This document shows, one piece after another, positions 46,862-55,654 of a stretch of DNA of 64,000 nucleotides. The notes beneath the pieces are model-generated. The model saw only the letters and a program-made list of their open reading frames with translations. It did no database searches and was not told the origin of the DNA. Source of the DNA: Rhizobium tumorigenes (GTDB lineage: Bacteria; Pseudomonadota; Alphaproteobacteria; Rhizobiales; Rhizobiaceae); the NCBI RefSeq assembly GCF_003240565.2, contig NZ_CP117260.1:62001-126000 (forward strand), given 5' to 3'. How positions within the stretch are numbered: position 1 is the stretch's first letter; every line of letters starts with the position of its first letter. The position numbers and the translations under genes are program-made.

Positions 46862-48013
46862 TTAGTAGGCGTTGGGGTTGCGACCGAGCGAGGCTGTCGT
46901 CACCGTGCCGCGCATGACGCGGAAGACGAACCCCGTGTAGATGAGAATGATCGGCAGGAAGATGATCGTGCAGACCAGCATGATGAACAGCGTCAGGTGG
47001 CTGGACGATGCGTCCCAGACCGTCAGGCTGGCTGCCGGATGGATGGAGCTTGGCAGCAGGAACGGGAAGAGCGACAGGCCGGCCGTCGAGATGATGCCGA
47101 CTATGGCGATGGTCGTGCCCAGCAATGCCGTTTTCAAGGCTCCACCGGAAAGGCAGACGAGTGCCATTAGGGAGCCGAGGAAGCCAAGGGCGGGGGCCGC
47201 AATCATCCAGGGATGGGTGCCGTAGTTGCTGAGCCAGCCGCCCGAGACGAGGACGACCGTCTTCGACAGCGGATTTGAAGGGCCAAGCGCATCCTGGACG
47301 CTGGATACGACATAGCCATCCATGCCAATGCCAACCCAGAGACCGCCCATGGCAAAGAGCCCAATGCTTGCCAGCGCCGCAGCACGACCATAGAGGCGTG
47401 CTCGCTCTGCAACCTGGCCCTCTGTCCTCAGCGTGATGAGCGCTGCGCCATGCGCAACCAGCATCGAGACGCTGAGCAGGCCCGCGAGGAGAGCGAAGGG
47501 ACGCAGCAGTGCGAAGAAGTTGCCGGTGTAGCTGGCGCGCAGGGTTCCGTCGAGGTCGAAGGGGACGCCAAGCAGTACATTGCCGACGGCCACGCCGAAG
47601 ATCAGCGCCGGTACGAAGCCGCCGATGAACAGAGCCCAGTCCCAGGTTGCCCGCCACTTCGGATCTTTCATCTTGCCGCGGAACTTGAAGGCGACCGGAC
47701 GCAGGATGAGTGCCAGAAGAATAGCGATCATGGCGAGATAGAAGCCGGAGAAGGAGACGGCATAGAGGGCCGGCCAGGCGGCGAAGATGGCGCCGCCACC
47801 CAGCACCAGCCAGACCTGGTTGCCTTCCCAGGTCGGGCCGAGAAGGTTGATGACGACGCGCCGCTCTTCGTCCGTGCGGGCGACGAAGGGGAGCAGGGCG
47901 CCGACGCCGAGATCGTTGCCGCCCATGATGGCAAAGCCCATCAACAGGATGCCGAGCAGGGCCCACCAGATCATTCGCAGTATTTCATAGTCGAGGGGAA
48001 TCGTGTTCATCAT
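46862..48013 (-). CDS. cydB: Cytochrome bd ubiquinol oxidase subunit II
   Basis: A 383-residue integral membrane protein with about nine helices. Family sequence is clear: MIWWALLGILLMGFAIMGGNDLGVGALLPF at the N-terminus and GPTWEGNQVWLVLGGGAIFAAWP. With CydA and CydX it forms the high-affinity terminal oxidase that takes electrons from ubiquinol. It starts 20 bases after the cydA stop and is followed closely by cydX. Confidence 0.96.
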   Translation of the reverse strand: MMNTIPLDYEILRMIWWALLGILLMGFAIMGGNDLGVGALLPFVARTDEERRVVINLLGPTWEGNQVWLVLGGGAIFAAWPALYAVSFSGFYLAMIAILLALILRPVAFKFRGKMKDPKWRATWDWALFIGGFVPALIFGVAVGNVLLGVPFDLDGTLRASYTGNFFALLRPFALLAGLLSVSMLVAHGAALITLRTEGQVAERARLYGRAAALASIGLFAMGGLWVGIGMDGYVVSSVQDALGPSNPLSKTVVLVSGGWLSNYGTHPWMIAAPALGFLGSLMALVCLSGGALKTALLGTTIAIVGIISTAGLSLFPFLLPSSIHPAASLTVWDASSSHLTLFIMLVCTIIFLPIILIYTGFVFRVMRGTVTTASLGRNPNAY

Positions 48014-48033
48014 CGTTCTCTCTGCGCTTGAGG

Positions 48034-49602
48034 TTAGGCGGCCGCGCTTTTAGGCATCTGAATTGGTTCGGCGGATCCGTCGAGCATGGCGTAGTCTCCC
48101 GGACCGGCCTTGATGGTCTTCAGCATCAGGATGATCATGACGACCAGGAGGGCGGTGTAGAGGACCAGGAAGAAGCCGAGGCTGATCAGCATGTCGATCA
48201 CGCTGAGACCCGAGGCGGCATAGAATGTCGGCAGCACACCCTCGATAGCCCAGGGCTGACGGCCATATTCCGCCACCAGCCAGCCGGATTCGATAGCGAG
48301 CCAAGGGACCGGCATGCTCCAGAGCGCGATCCTGAGCAGCGTCCTGTTGTTCCCAAGCTTGTGGAGGCTGCTGAGCACAAAAGCGGTGGCGAAGAACACG
48401 ATCATGTAGAGACCGAGCGCCACCATGATACGGAACGTCCAGAACAGCGTGCCGACATCGGGGATAGTGTCGCGGGCGGCCTGGTCTATCTGTTGAGGCG
48501 TGGCATTGACGATGTCCTCGCGGTAGCGCTTGAGCAGCAGGGCATAGCCGAGATCCGGCCAGTTCTTGGCAAAGGCTGCCCGTGCGGCCTGGTCCTTCGG
48601 ATCCTTGCGGATCGCGTCGAGATCGGCGGACGCCAGCAGGCCGTTGCGGATACGCTCTTTGGCATGGTCGACCAGGGGCAGGATGCCCTGGACTTCGGTA
48701 TTGAGGCTACGCGTCGTCATGAGCCCCAGCACCCAGGGGATCTTGACCTCGAAGCGGTTGCCGTCCTTGCCGGGTATCGCGAACAGGGTGAGGCCGGCCG
48801 GTGCAGGCTCGGTGTGCCACATCGCCTCAATGGCGGCGATCTTCATCTTCTGGTGTTCGGTCGCGACATAGCCGCTTTCGTCACCGAGCACGACGACCGA
48901 CAAGGCCGAGGCGATGCCGAAGCTGGCGGCGACGGCCATGGAGCGCTTGGCCAGGTCGAGGTGGCGACCGCGCAGCATGAACCAGGCGCTGACAGCCATG
49001 ACGAACATGGCCCCCGTTGTATAGCCGGCACTGACGGTATGAACGAATTTTGCCTGTGCCACCGGATTGAACAGCACGGCGGCGAAATCGGACACTTCCA
49101 TGCGCATCGTGTCTGGGTTGAAGGTGGAGCCGACCGGGTTCTGCATCCAGCCGTTGGCGATCAGGATCCACAGGGCGGAAAAATTGGCGCCGAGCGCGAC
49201 AAGCCAGGTGACGACCAGATGGCCGGCCTTCGGCAGACGGTCCCAGCCGAAGAAGAAGAGGCCGATAAAGGTTGCCTCCAGGAAGAAGGCCATCAGCCCC
49301 TCGATGGCAAGCGGCGCACCGAAGACGTCGCCGACATAGTGGCTGTAATAGCTCCAGTTCATGCCGAACTGGAACTCCATGACGATGCCTGTTGCGACGC
49401 CCATGGCGAAGTTGATGCCGAACAGGGTGCCCCAGAAGAGCGTCATGCGCCGCCAGACTTCACGGCCAGTCATCACGTAGACGCTTTCCATGATCGCCAT
49501 GAGGACGGACAGTCCCAGCGTCAGCGGGACAAAGAGAAAATGGTAAAGTGCGGTCGCCGCAAATTGCAGGCGTGCCAAATCCACAACGGTGAAGTCGATC
49601 AT
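48034..49602 (-). CDS. cydA: Cytochrome bd ubiquinol oxidase subunit I
   Basis: A 522-residue membrane protein that carries the three haems. The N-terminus VDLARLQFAATALYHFLFVPLTLGLS holds the haem-ligand His (residue 21); GIVMEFQFGMNWSYYSHYVGDVFGAPLAIEG and MKIAAIEAMWHT are family signatures, and the quinol loop follows the latter. AGGAAC precedes the ATG. A TTGAT-N4-GTCAA box lies 74 bases upstream, placed to activate this operon and the divergent cydDC. Confidence 0.96.
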   Translation of the reverse strand: MIDFTVVDLARLQFAATALYHFLFVPLTLGLSVLMAIMESVYVMTGREVWRRMTLFWGTLFGINFAMGVATGIVMEFQFGMNWSYYSHYVGDVFGAPLAIEGLMAFFLEATFIGLFFFGWDRLPKAGHLVVTWLVALGANFSALWILIANGWMQNPVGSTFNPDTMRMEVSDFAAVLFNPVAQAKFVHTVSAGYTTGAMFVMAVSAWFMLRGRHLDLAKRSMAVAASFGIASALSVVVLGDESGYVATEHQKMKIAAIEAMWHTEPAPAGLTLFAIPGKDGNRFEVKIPWVLGLMTTRSLNTEVQGILPLVDHAKERIRNGLLASADLDAIRKDPKDQAARAAFAKNWPDLGYALLLKRYREDIVNATPQQIDQAARDTIPDVGTLFWTFRIMVALGLYMIVFFATAFVLSSLHKLGNNRTLLRIALWSMPVPWLAIESGWLVAEYGRQPWAIEGVLPTFYAASGLSVIDMLISLGFFLVLYTALLVVMIILMLKTIKAGPGDYAMLDGSAEPIQMPKSAAA

Positions 49603-49675
49603 GCGCGCGTTCCTATCAGTGTGCCGGCCGGATGCCGGGCCTGCAGGTTGCTACGACGCGCCCGGAGGACACGCA

Positions 49676-49689
49676 TTGATTTATGTCAA
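49676..49689. promoter_or_regulatory. FixK/FNR box between divergent cydA and cydD
   Basis: TTGATTTATGTCAA matches the consensus TTGAY-N4-RTCAA at all fixed positions. It lies 74 bases before the cydA ATG and 96 bases before the chosen cydD ATG, so it can serve either or both directions. The nearby fixK gives an obvious binder. Confidence 0.8.
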
Positions 49690-49784
49690 TGCCTCTCCCC
49701 GGCGGCTCGGGCACTGACTGTGCCAGTGAAAAACGGCATGGCCTTCGCAGGATAGTGAACCTGCAGCGGCGGTTGAGGGCAGCG

Positions 49785-51536
49785 ATGACGGCAGAACACG
49801 GTATCAATCAGCGACGGTGGTTATCCCGGCTGCAACGGCATGGCGGCAAGGCCATGATGGTTGCCTGCGCCCTGCCGTTGTTATCCGGGATGCTGCTGGT
49901 GGGGCAGGTCCTGCTGCTTTCCCAGATCCTCGGTCGGGTGATCGTGTCGCGGCAGTCTGTTACGGAGGTGCTTCCGGCTATCGGCTTGTTCATCGGCATC
50001 TTCATCGCGCGGATCGGGCTGGGGCTCGGCGCCGAGAGCGCCGGCATCGTTGCCGCCGAACGTATCAAGCTGCATCTGCGCCGACTGCTGCATCGCCATA
50101 TTCTCGATCAGCGGCCGGACTGGATGGCGCGACGTTCTTCGGGGGCACTCAGTTCCGCAGTCATCGACCAGACGGATGCGCTGGATGGCTATTTCGCCCG
50201 GTTTTTCCCGGCGATGATCCAGGCGGCTGTGCTGCCCATCGTCTTTGCCATGGCCGTCATGCCGGTCGACTGGATCGTGGCACTGTTGTTCCTGCTGACT
50301 GCGCCGCTCATTCCCATCTTCATGGCACTGGTCGGATGGGGCGCTCAGGCAGCCACCGATGCCCAGGCGCAGGCGATGTCCCGATTGTCCGGTTTTTTCG
50401 CCGACCGGCTGCGCGGTATCGTGACGCTCAAACTCTTCGGCAGGGCCGAGAGCGAGACGACGAAGGTGCTGGATGCCAGCCATGACCTGCGGCTGCGGAC
50501 CTTGCGCGTGCTGCGCATCGCGTTCCTTTCGTCGGCGGTGCTGGAATTCTTTGCCGCGATCGGCGTCGCCGGCGTCGCCCTCTATGTCGGCCTCAGCTAT
50601 CTCGGCTTCGTCCATATCAGGGCGGCGCCTTTTACGCTGCAGGCAGGTTTGTTCTGTCTGCTGATGGCGCCCGAGGTCTATCAGCCCCTGCGGTTGCTCG
50701 CTGCCCACTATCACGACCGGCAATCCGCCAAGGCGGCCATCGTCGAGATCGCCGCGCTGTTCGGGGGGCTCCCGGAAAACGCCGTCGAAACATCCAGTCA
50801 GCCGGCCTCGATGCCGTTGAGGGGAGGGGCGATCGCTGTTGTCGTTTCCCATCTCGGGCTCGCCACCCCGGACGGCGGGCGGCGGCTGCTTGAAAATGCC
50901 ACCCTGTCTCTCACCGCCGGCAGCCATACGGCGCTTCTCGGCGAGAGCGGCATTGGAAAGTCGACTTTGCTGGAAGCCATCGTCGGGCTCAGAGCCTTCG
51001 AGGGACGCATCTGTCTTGAGGGACATGAGCTGCAGTCTATCGACCCCGCCGGGCAGCGCAGCGCAGTGGCCTTCCTCGGACAGCGGCCCATGTTGTTTGC
51101 GGGGACAATCGCCGATAACATCCGCTTCGGCGCGCGACTTGCAAGCGAAAGCAACCTTGCCCGCGCGGCAGAGCTCGCGGGTGTCCTCGAATTCAGCAAC
51201 GCACTGCCCGCCGGGCTCAACACGACAATCGGCGCGGGAGGGCGGGGCGTGTCCGGCGGCGAGGCGCAGCGGATCGCGCTGGCACGGATTTTCCTGCGCG
51301 ACCCCGGCCTGATTGTCATGGATGAGCCGACCGCGCATCTCGACCGCGAGACCGAAAGCCGCGTTCTCGACGCGCTGCAGGTCTTTGCACGCGGCCGGAC
51401 CCTGCTGGTCGCTACCCATTCGGTCGCCGTAGCCGAGCGTTTCTCCCATGTATTCCGCATCGCCGGCGGCGATATCGTGCCGGTCGTAAAGCCAAGGCCG
51501 AAGGTATTGCCCGCGTTCGAGGAGAATGCCGCATGA
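49785..51536 (+). CDS. cydD: Thiol reductant ABC exporter subunit CydD
   Basis: A 583-residue half-transporter: six-helix membrane domain (about 20-320) and ATPase domain with Walker A GESGIGKST, signature VSGGEAQRIAL and Walker B LIVMDEPTAHLD. CydDC exports cysteine and glutathione and is required for assembly of cytochrome bd. The start at 49785 follows GAGGGC; a longer frame reaches 49683 but would include the regulatory box. The stop overlaps cydC by ATGA. Confidence 0.94.
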   Translation: MTAEHGINQRRWLSRLQRHGGKAMMVACALPLLSGMLLVGQVLLLSQILGRVIVSRQSVTEVLPAIGLFIGIFIARIGLGLGAESAGIVAAERIKLHLRRLLHRHILDQRPDWMARRSSGALSSAVIDQTDALDGYFARFFPAMIQAAVLPIVFAMAVMPVDWIVALLFLLTAPLIPIFMALVGWGAQAATDAQAQAMSRLSGFFADRLRGIVTLKLFGRAESETTKVLDASHDLRLRTLRVLRIAFLSSAVLEFFAAIGVAGVALYVGLSYLGFVHIRAAPFTLQAGLFCLLMAPEVYQPLRLLAAHYHDRQSAKAAIVEIAALFGGLPENAVETSSQPASMPLRGGAIAVVVSHLGLATPDGGRRLLENATLSLTAGSHTALLGESGIGKSTLLEAIVGLRAFEGRICLEGHELQSIDPAGQRSAVAFLGQRPMLFAGTIADNIRFGARLASESNLARAAELAGVLEFSNALPAGLNTTIGAGGRGVSGGEAQRIALARIFLRDPGLIVMDEPTAHLDRETESRVLDALQVFARGRTLLVATHSVAVAERFSHVFRIAGGDIVPVVKPRPKVLPAFEENAA

Positions 51537-53230
51537 TAGCCCTCCTGTCCTTCCTGCCGCTGTTTCGCACCCGGGCACCGCGGTTCGGCCTGGCCTTCGG
51601 CCTCGGTGCGCTGACGCTCGTGGCCGGCATGGCACTGCTTGGCATCTCCGGATGGTTCCTGACGGCGGCAGCCCTGACGACGGCGGCCGCGAGTTTCAAC
51701 CTGTTCGGGCCTTCATCGCTTATCCGAGGCTTTTCGCTGATCCGCATTGGTGCCCGCTACGGAGAAAAGCTCGTCGGTCACGATGCCACGCTGTGGTTGC
51801 TTGCCGATCTCCGGGGGTGGCTCTTTTCGCGGCTGGTGCCTCGCATGCCGCTCAAGGACACCGGTGTCACCCACGGCGACCTCGTCAGCCGGCTTACGGC
51901 AGACATAGACACGCTCGACACGGCGTTTCTGGTAGCCATCGGCCCGGTGCTGACGGCGCTTGCGCTCGGGGCGACGATGAGTGCGATCCTCGGCTGGTAC
52001 ATTCCCGCAGCGGCAGTGGTCTATGCGGTGACGCTTGCAAGTGCGACCCTGGTGGTGCCAGCCGTCCTCGTTGGAGTGACGCGGGCGCAGGGGCGGTCCG
52101 TGATTGCGGCATCAGCTGCAGCCCGCAGCGCCGCCCTGCAAAGCATGGACGGGCTGGCGGACTTCATCGTCTTCGACCAGACCGCCATGGCAGAGAAGCA
52201 GTTCGACGACGCGGCGCGCGCCGTAGGATCGGCGCGGCGACGTCTCGCGTTACGGGGAAGCATTGCCAGCGCCATGGTCCAGCTTCTGGCCGGCACGGCG
52301 CTGGTCGGGGTGCTGTGGTTCGGCATCCAGAGCTTTCAGCGTGGCGATATCGGCGGCCCGCTGCTGGTCGGTCTGCTGCTGGCGACGCTTGCAAGCTTCG
52401 AGGCGACCGGTGCAATCGTTCGTAGCGTCTCGCGCCTGAGCGCCTCTATTGCTGCGGCCGAACAGATACGGGCCGTCGCCGACAGCCCGCCTGCGGTGGT
52501 TGATCCCGAGCGACCGGTGCCAATGCCGGAAGGCAACGACATCGTCTTCCACGGCGTACGTTTCGGGCATCATGCGGACGGGACGATCCTGGTGGATGTC
52601 AATTTTAAGGTCGCCGCAGGGTCCCGCGTCGTGATCCTCGGTGCCAGCGGCTCCGGCAAGTCGACGTTGATGGCGTTGTTGCTTCGCCTCTTCGATCCGC
52701 GGGCAGGCACGATCACGCTCGGCGATGTCGATCTTCGTGCGCTCAGGCAAGAGGAGTTGCATCAGCGCATCGCGCTTCTGACCCAGGATACGCAAGTCTT
52801 CATGGGAAGCCTGCGCGATAATCTGCTGATGGGTGATCCCGGCGCAAGCAGCGAGCGTCTCTGGCACATGCTCGACGCGGTCCGCCTCGGCGACGTCGTC
52901 CGGCTGCTGCCGGGCCAGCTGGATGGCTATGTCGGCGAGAAGGGCTGGACACTGTCCGCCGGACAGGCGCGTCGCCTCTGTCTTGCGCGCGCGCTGCTCT
53001 CGAAAGCCAAAATCCTCGTCCTGGACGAACCGACTTCCAACCTCGATCCGGAGACAGAACGCGCCTTTTTCGAGGATCTCGGCGAACTCTCGACGGGAAA
53101 GACGGTCATCCTTGCCACCCATGCAAAGCCACCGTCGGGCATATTCGACCAGTGTTACGTCATGGCGGCAGGAAAACTGGTTGTATCTGGCGCAACGGTC
53201 ACAGAGGGGTCGATGACAAACAGGCGTTGA
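51533..53230 (+). CDS. cydC: Thiol reductant ABC exporter subunit CydC
   Basis: A 565-residue half-transporter paired with CydD: six membrane helices then an ATPase domain with Walker A GASGSGKST, LTQDTQVFMGSLRDNLL, a variant signature LSAGQARRLCLARAL and Walker B ILVLDEPTSNLDPE. It is the last gene of the cyd block. Divergent orientation from cydABX with a shared FixK box supports joint induction at low oxygen. Confidence 0.94.
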   Translation: MIALLSFLPLFRTRAPRFGLAFGLGALTLVAGMALLGISGWFLTAAALTTAAASFNLFGPSSLIRGFSLIRIGARYGEKLVGHDATLWLLADLRGWLFSRLVPRMPLKDTGVTHGDLVSRLTADIDTLDTAFLVAIGPVLTALALGATMSAILGWYIPAAAVVYAVTLASATLVVPAVLVGVTRAQGRSVIAASAAARSAALQSMDGLADFIVFDQTAMAEKQFDDAARAVGSARRRLALRGSIASAMVQLLAGTALVGVLWFGIQSFQRGDIGGPLLVGLLLATLASFEATGAIVRSVSRLSASIAAAEQIRAVADSPPAVVDPERPVPMPEGNDIVFHGVRFGHHADGTILVDVNFKVAAGSRVVILGASGSGKSTLMALLLRLFDPRAGTITLGDVDLRALRQEELHQRIALLTQDTQVFMGSLRDNLLMGDPGASSERLWHMLDAVRLGDVVRLLPGQLDGYVGEKGWTLSAGQARRLCLARALLSKAKILVLDEPTSNLDPETERAFFEDLGELSTGKTVILATHAKPPSGIFDQCYVMAAGKLVVSGATVTEGSMTNRR

Positions 53231-53309
53231 AATGTCCCACTTTGGAGCATCGCCATTCACTGTTAAGGACGAGTTCACCAAAATCCACTGAAGCGCTCAG
53301 AGCTCAATA

Positions 53310-53371
53310 AGCGAGTGAAACATTAGTAATATATAACACGTTTACATTGTGGCAGGTCGGTAGCACTCGCT
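53310..53371. promoter_or_regulatory. AT-rich upstream region of the glycine-rich gene, with inverted repeat
   Basis: Within the 230-base gap before the glycine-rich gene, AGCGAGTG (53310-53317) and CACTCGCT (53364-53371) form complementary 8-base arms about 46 bases apart, bracketing an AT-rich stretch with TAATATATAA and TTTACA. This probably contains the promoter; the repeat could be an operator pair. Confidence 0.3.
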
Positions 53372-53460
53372 AACAATCCGTCTCAACAGGAAGCGCGCGC
53401 TCCTCGATCTAGTTCCGCCGGTGGCACCCGCCACAGGCTAAACCAACGAGGATGATTATC

Positions 53461-54297
53461 ATGCAAAATCTCAGAAAGAGTATTTCGCTTGCCGTTCTTC
53501 TATCTGCGGCAATGCTGGCGACATCCCTACAGGCCCAACAGGCCGGGGGCAACCGTGGAGGACTCGGCCTCGGCGGCGGCGTATCACTCGGCGGAGGCCG
53601 TGGATTGGGCGTCGGGGTCGGCGCTTCCGTCGGCGGTGCCGGCGGCATCAATGCCGGTGTCGGTGCGAATGTCGGCGGCTCCAACGGTGTGAATGCGGGG
53701 GTCGGCGCAAACGTTGGCGGCTCCAATGGTGTCAATGCCGGAGCTGGAGCATCGGTCGGCGGGGCTCAGGGCGTGAATGCCGGAGCCGGAGCATCGGTAG
53801 GCGGGGCTCAGGGCGTGAATGCGGGTGCGACTGCCTCGATTGGTGGCTCGAGCGGTGTCAACGCTGGCGCAGGGGCGTCGGTAGGCGGTTCCGGTGGCAT
53901 CAACGCGGGTGTGGGTGCGTCGCTTGGCGGCGGCAATGGAGTTAGTGCCGGCGTCGGTGCGTCCGTTGGTGGATCCAGAGGCGTAGATGGCGGCAGCACG
54001 GGATCGGTCGGCGGCGGCACCGGATCTACTGGCGGTGGCGGGTCCGGCATCGGTGGCAGCGGCACCAGCGGGCTTGGTTTCGGATCCGGGAATGCTTCAG
54101 GCACCGGATCGAGCTCCGGCTCGGGTTCGGGTCTGGGCGGTCGTGCGGCAACCCGCCGCGCTGCGATCGCATACCAGCAGATGTCGCCAAGTCAGCAGAA
54201 GTTGGTCCTCACCCGCTGCAAGACCCTCGGAGCCGGAAATGCCGATCCCGGTCTGGCTGCTCTCTGCAAGCTTCTGAAGCAAATCGCTGCACGCTAG
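53461..54297 (+). CDS. Secreted glycine-rich protein with nine 14-residue repeats
   Basis: A 278-residue protein: signal peptide (about 1-23, TSLQAQ), a glycine-rich linker, nine exact-length repeats of the type GASVGGSxGVNAGV (residues 54-179), a Gly/Ser-rich stretch (about 180-225), and a basic C-terminal domain (about 230-278) with two cysteines (LTRCKTL, ALCKLL). GAGG about 10 bases upstream favours the ATG at 53461 over 53452. The repeat part has low complexity and probably forms an extended or beta-helical surface structure; the C-terminal domain may anchor it. No homologue of known function comes to mind. A strong terminator follows. Confidence 0.8.
   Translation: MQNLRKSISLAVLLSAAMLATSLQAQQAGGNRGGLGLGGGVSLGGGRGLGVGVGASVGGAGGINAGVGANVGGSNGVNAGVGANVGGSNGVNAGAGASVGGAQGVNAGAGASVGGAQGVNAGATASIGGSSGVNAGAGASVGGSGGINAGVGASLGGGNGVSAGVGASVGGSRGVDGGSTGSVGGGTGSTGGGGSGIGGSGTSGLGFGSGNASGTGSSSGSGSGLGGRAATRRAAIAYQQMSPSQQKLVLTRCKTLGAGNADPGLAALCKLLKQIAAR
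53620..53997 (+). repeat. Nine in-frame 42-bp tandem repeats inside the glycine-rich gene
   Basis: Nine consecutive 42-base units encode GASVGGAGGINAGV-type 14-mers. Two neighbouring units in the middle (GASVGGAQGVNAGA twice) are nearly identical in DNA, which suggests recent duplication. Unit number could vary between strains by slippage or recombination. Confidence 0.9.
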
Positions 54298-54344
54298 GCT
54301 TCCCGAGATCTTAAACCTGCAAAGGGCTGGATAGTTAAAACAGG

Positions 54345-54378
54345 ACGGCGCTCTGTGTGAAAACAGGGCGCCGTTTTT
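54345..54378 (+). terminator. Intrinsic terminator of the glycine-rich gene
   Basis: ACGGCGCTCTGT and ACAGGGCGCCGT pair over 12 bases (one G-U) around a 6-base loop, followed by TTTTT. It lies 48 bases after the gene. On the other strand the hairpin is followed by CCTGTTTT, so it may also end the minus-strand operon that stops at 54435. Confidence 0.85.
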
Positions 54379-54434
54379 GTGACTGGCAACCGTCATCAGT
54401 CACGCTCGACCCAAGGTGCGGAGGGTACTGAGCT

Positions 54435-55184
54435 TTATCCCCGCCCTATGAACGGCATGCTCGACGCCATGATGGTGATGAACTGGACGTTGGCGTCGAG
54501 GCTCATCTTCGCCATGTTGAGGACGGTGGCGCCCACGGTTGCGACATTCATGGTTGGTTCGACGGCAATCGTGCCATCCGCCTGCGGGACGCCCTTGGCC
54601 ATGCGCGTCGTCATATCCGTGGCGGCGTTGCCGATATCGATCTGCGAGGCGACGATATTGTGGATGCGCCCATCAAGGCTGATCGATTTGGTAAGGCCGG
54701 TCACAGCGTGCTTCGAGGCCGTATAGGGTGCCGAGCCCGGCCGCGGCGTATGGGCCGAGATCGAGCCGTTGTTGATGATGCGTCCGCCCTGTGGCGTCTG
54801 GTCCCGCATCATGCGGTAGGCCCGGTTGGCACAGAGGAACATGCCGTTGATGTTGACGGAAACGACGGACTGCCATTGCTCGAAGGTCACGTCGCCGAAA
54901 TTCGTCGTGGGCGCACCGATGCCGGCATTGTTGAACAGCACGTCCAGCCGCCCAGCCTTCGCCTCCAGTTCGGCAAAGAGCGCGTCCACCGACGCCGGGT
55001 CGGTGACGTCCGTCGGAATGATCAACGGTATGCCCGCCATGGCCAGAGAGGCTGTTTCTTCCAGCGGCTCCGCACGGCGACCGGCGAGCGCAACGACGTA
55101 GCCATCCCCCAGGAGCGCCAGCGCTACTGCTCTTCCGATCCCCGAACCTGCGCCCGTGACAACTGCAACCCGGCCATCCATCAT
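54435..55184 (-). CDS. Short-chain dehydrogenase/reductase
   Basis: A 249-residue classical SDR with the cofactor motif TGAGSGIG (about 10-17), NNAGIG, a serine in NNGSISAHT and catalytic YTASK. The likely reaction is NAD(P)-dependent oxidation or reduction of a hydroxyl group. It is the last of five genes that begin with the ribose-type ABC ATPase at 59362; the operator upstream of that operon places it in the idonate/gluconate-like regulon. Substrate unknown. Confidence 0.88.
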   Translation of the reverse strand: MMDGRVAVVTGAGSGIGRAVALALLGDGYVVALAGRRAEPLEETASLAMAGIPLIIPTDVTDPASVDALFAELEAKAGRLDVLFNNAGIGAPTTNFGDVTFEQWQSVVSVNINGMFLCANRAYRMMRDQTPQGGRIINNGSISAHTPRPGSAPYTASKHAVTGLTKSISLDGRIHNIVASQIDIGNAATDMTTRMAKGVPQADGTIAVEPTMNVATVGATVLNMAKMSLDANVQFITIMASSMPFIGRG

Positions 55185-55224
55185 GCTTTCATCCTGTAAA
55201 CGATGCGGTATGTGTCATGTTAGC

Positions 55225-55563
55225 TCAAAGGCCCGCCGGCGCATAATCGTTTGCGGTAAACAGGTGGTGGTGTACCCGGCCTGTGAACATCTTCAGAAGT
55301 TCGCCGCTGACCTCGCGGCTGTGGTAGCGGACATCCGAGCGAAGTGCGGCATCGACGGCATCCATGTCGGGGTAGCGAACTGCAAGAGCCATCGCATAGA
55401 CCGGCGCACCTTCATCGCGATCGAAGCCATCGAGGACTCGAACCTCCTCGGCGCCCGGGAACTGCGTCCAGAGCGGCACCAGTTTCTCCTTCACGAAGGC
55501 ACGGAATTCGGCCTCCTTGCCGGCATGGATTTCGCCTTCGAACAAAGCATATCGAACGATCAT
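55225..55563 (-). CDS. Small dimeric alpha/beta-barrel protein (EthD/antibiotic-monooxygenase-like fold)
   Basis: A 112-residue protein. The order of strands and helices (MIVRYALFEGEI, a helix of about 20 residues, FPGAEEVRVLDGFDRDEG, AMALAVRYPDMDAVDAAL) resembles ferredoxin-like dimeric barrels. The start at 55563 follows GGAAAAG. It lies in the ABC/SDR operon. Family assignment is by shape and is tentative; a role as mutarotase, dehydratase or monooxygenase for the sugar acid is possible. Confidence 0.55.
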   Translation of the reverse strand: MIVRYALFEGEIHAGKEAEFRAFVKEKLVPLWTQFPGAEEVRVLDGFDRDEGAPVYAMALAVRYPDMDAVDAALRSDVRYHSREVSGELLKMFTGRVHHHLFTANDYAPAGL

Positions 55564-55616
55564 CGACTTTTCCAAATTGATTGATGTGATGGCCCAAGTC
55601 CGCCTGTGGCCGGAGC

Positions 55617-55645
55617 GCGGGGCGCAGGCATCGGCCGCGCCCCGC
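55617..55645 (-). terminator. Intra-operon hairpin after the ribose-type binding-protein gene
   Basis: GCGGGGCGC and GCGCCCCGC are perfect 9-base arms around an 11-base loop, 10 bases after the binding-protein stop on the minus strand. No T-run. Similar hairpins follow the other two family 1 or ribose-type binding-protein genes of this window. Confidence 0.55.
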
Positions 55646-55654
55646 ATGGCGGTG

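Noticed and set aside
53620..53997. CRISPR-like array
   Set aside because: The 42-base units are continuous, without spacers, and in frame with a secreted protein.
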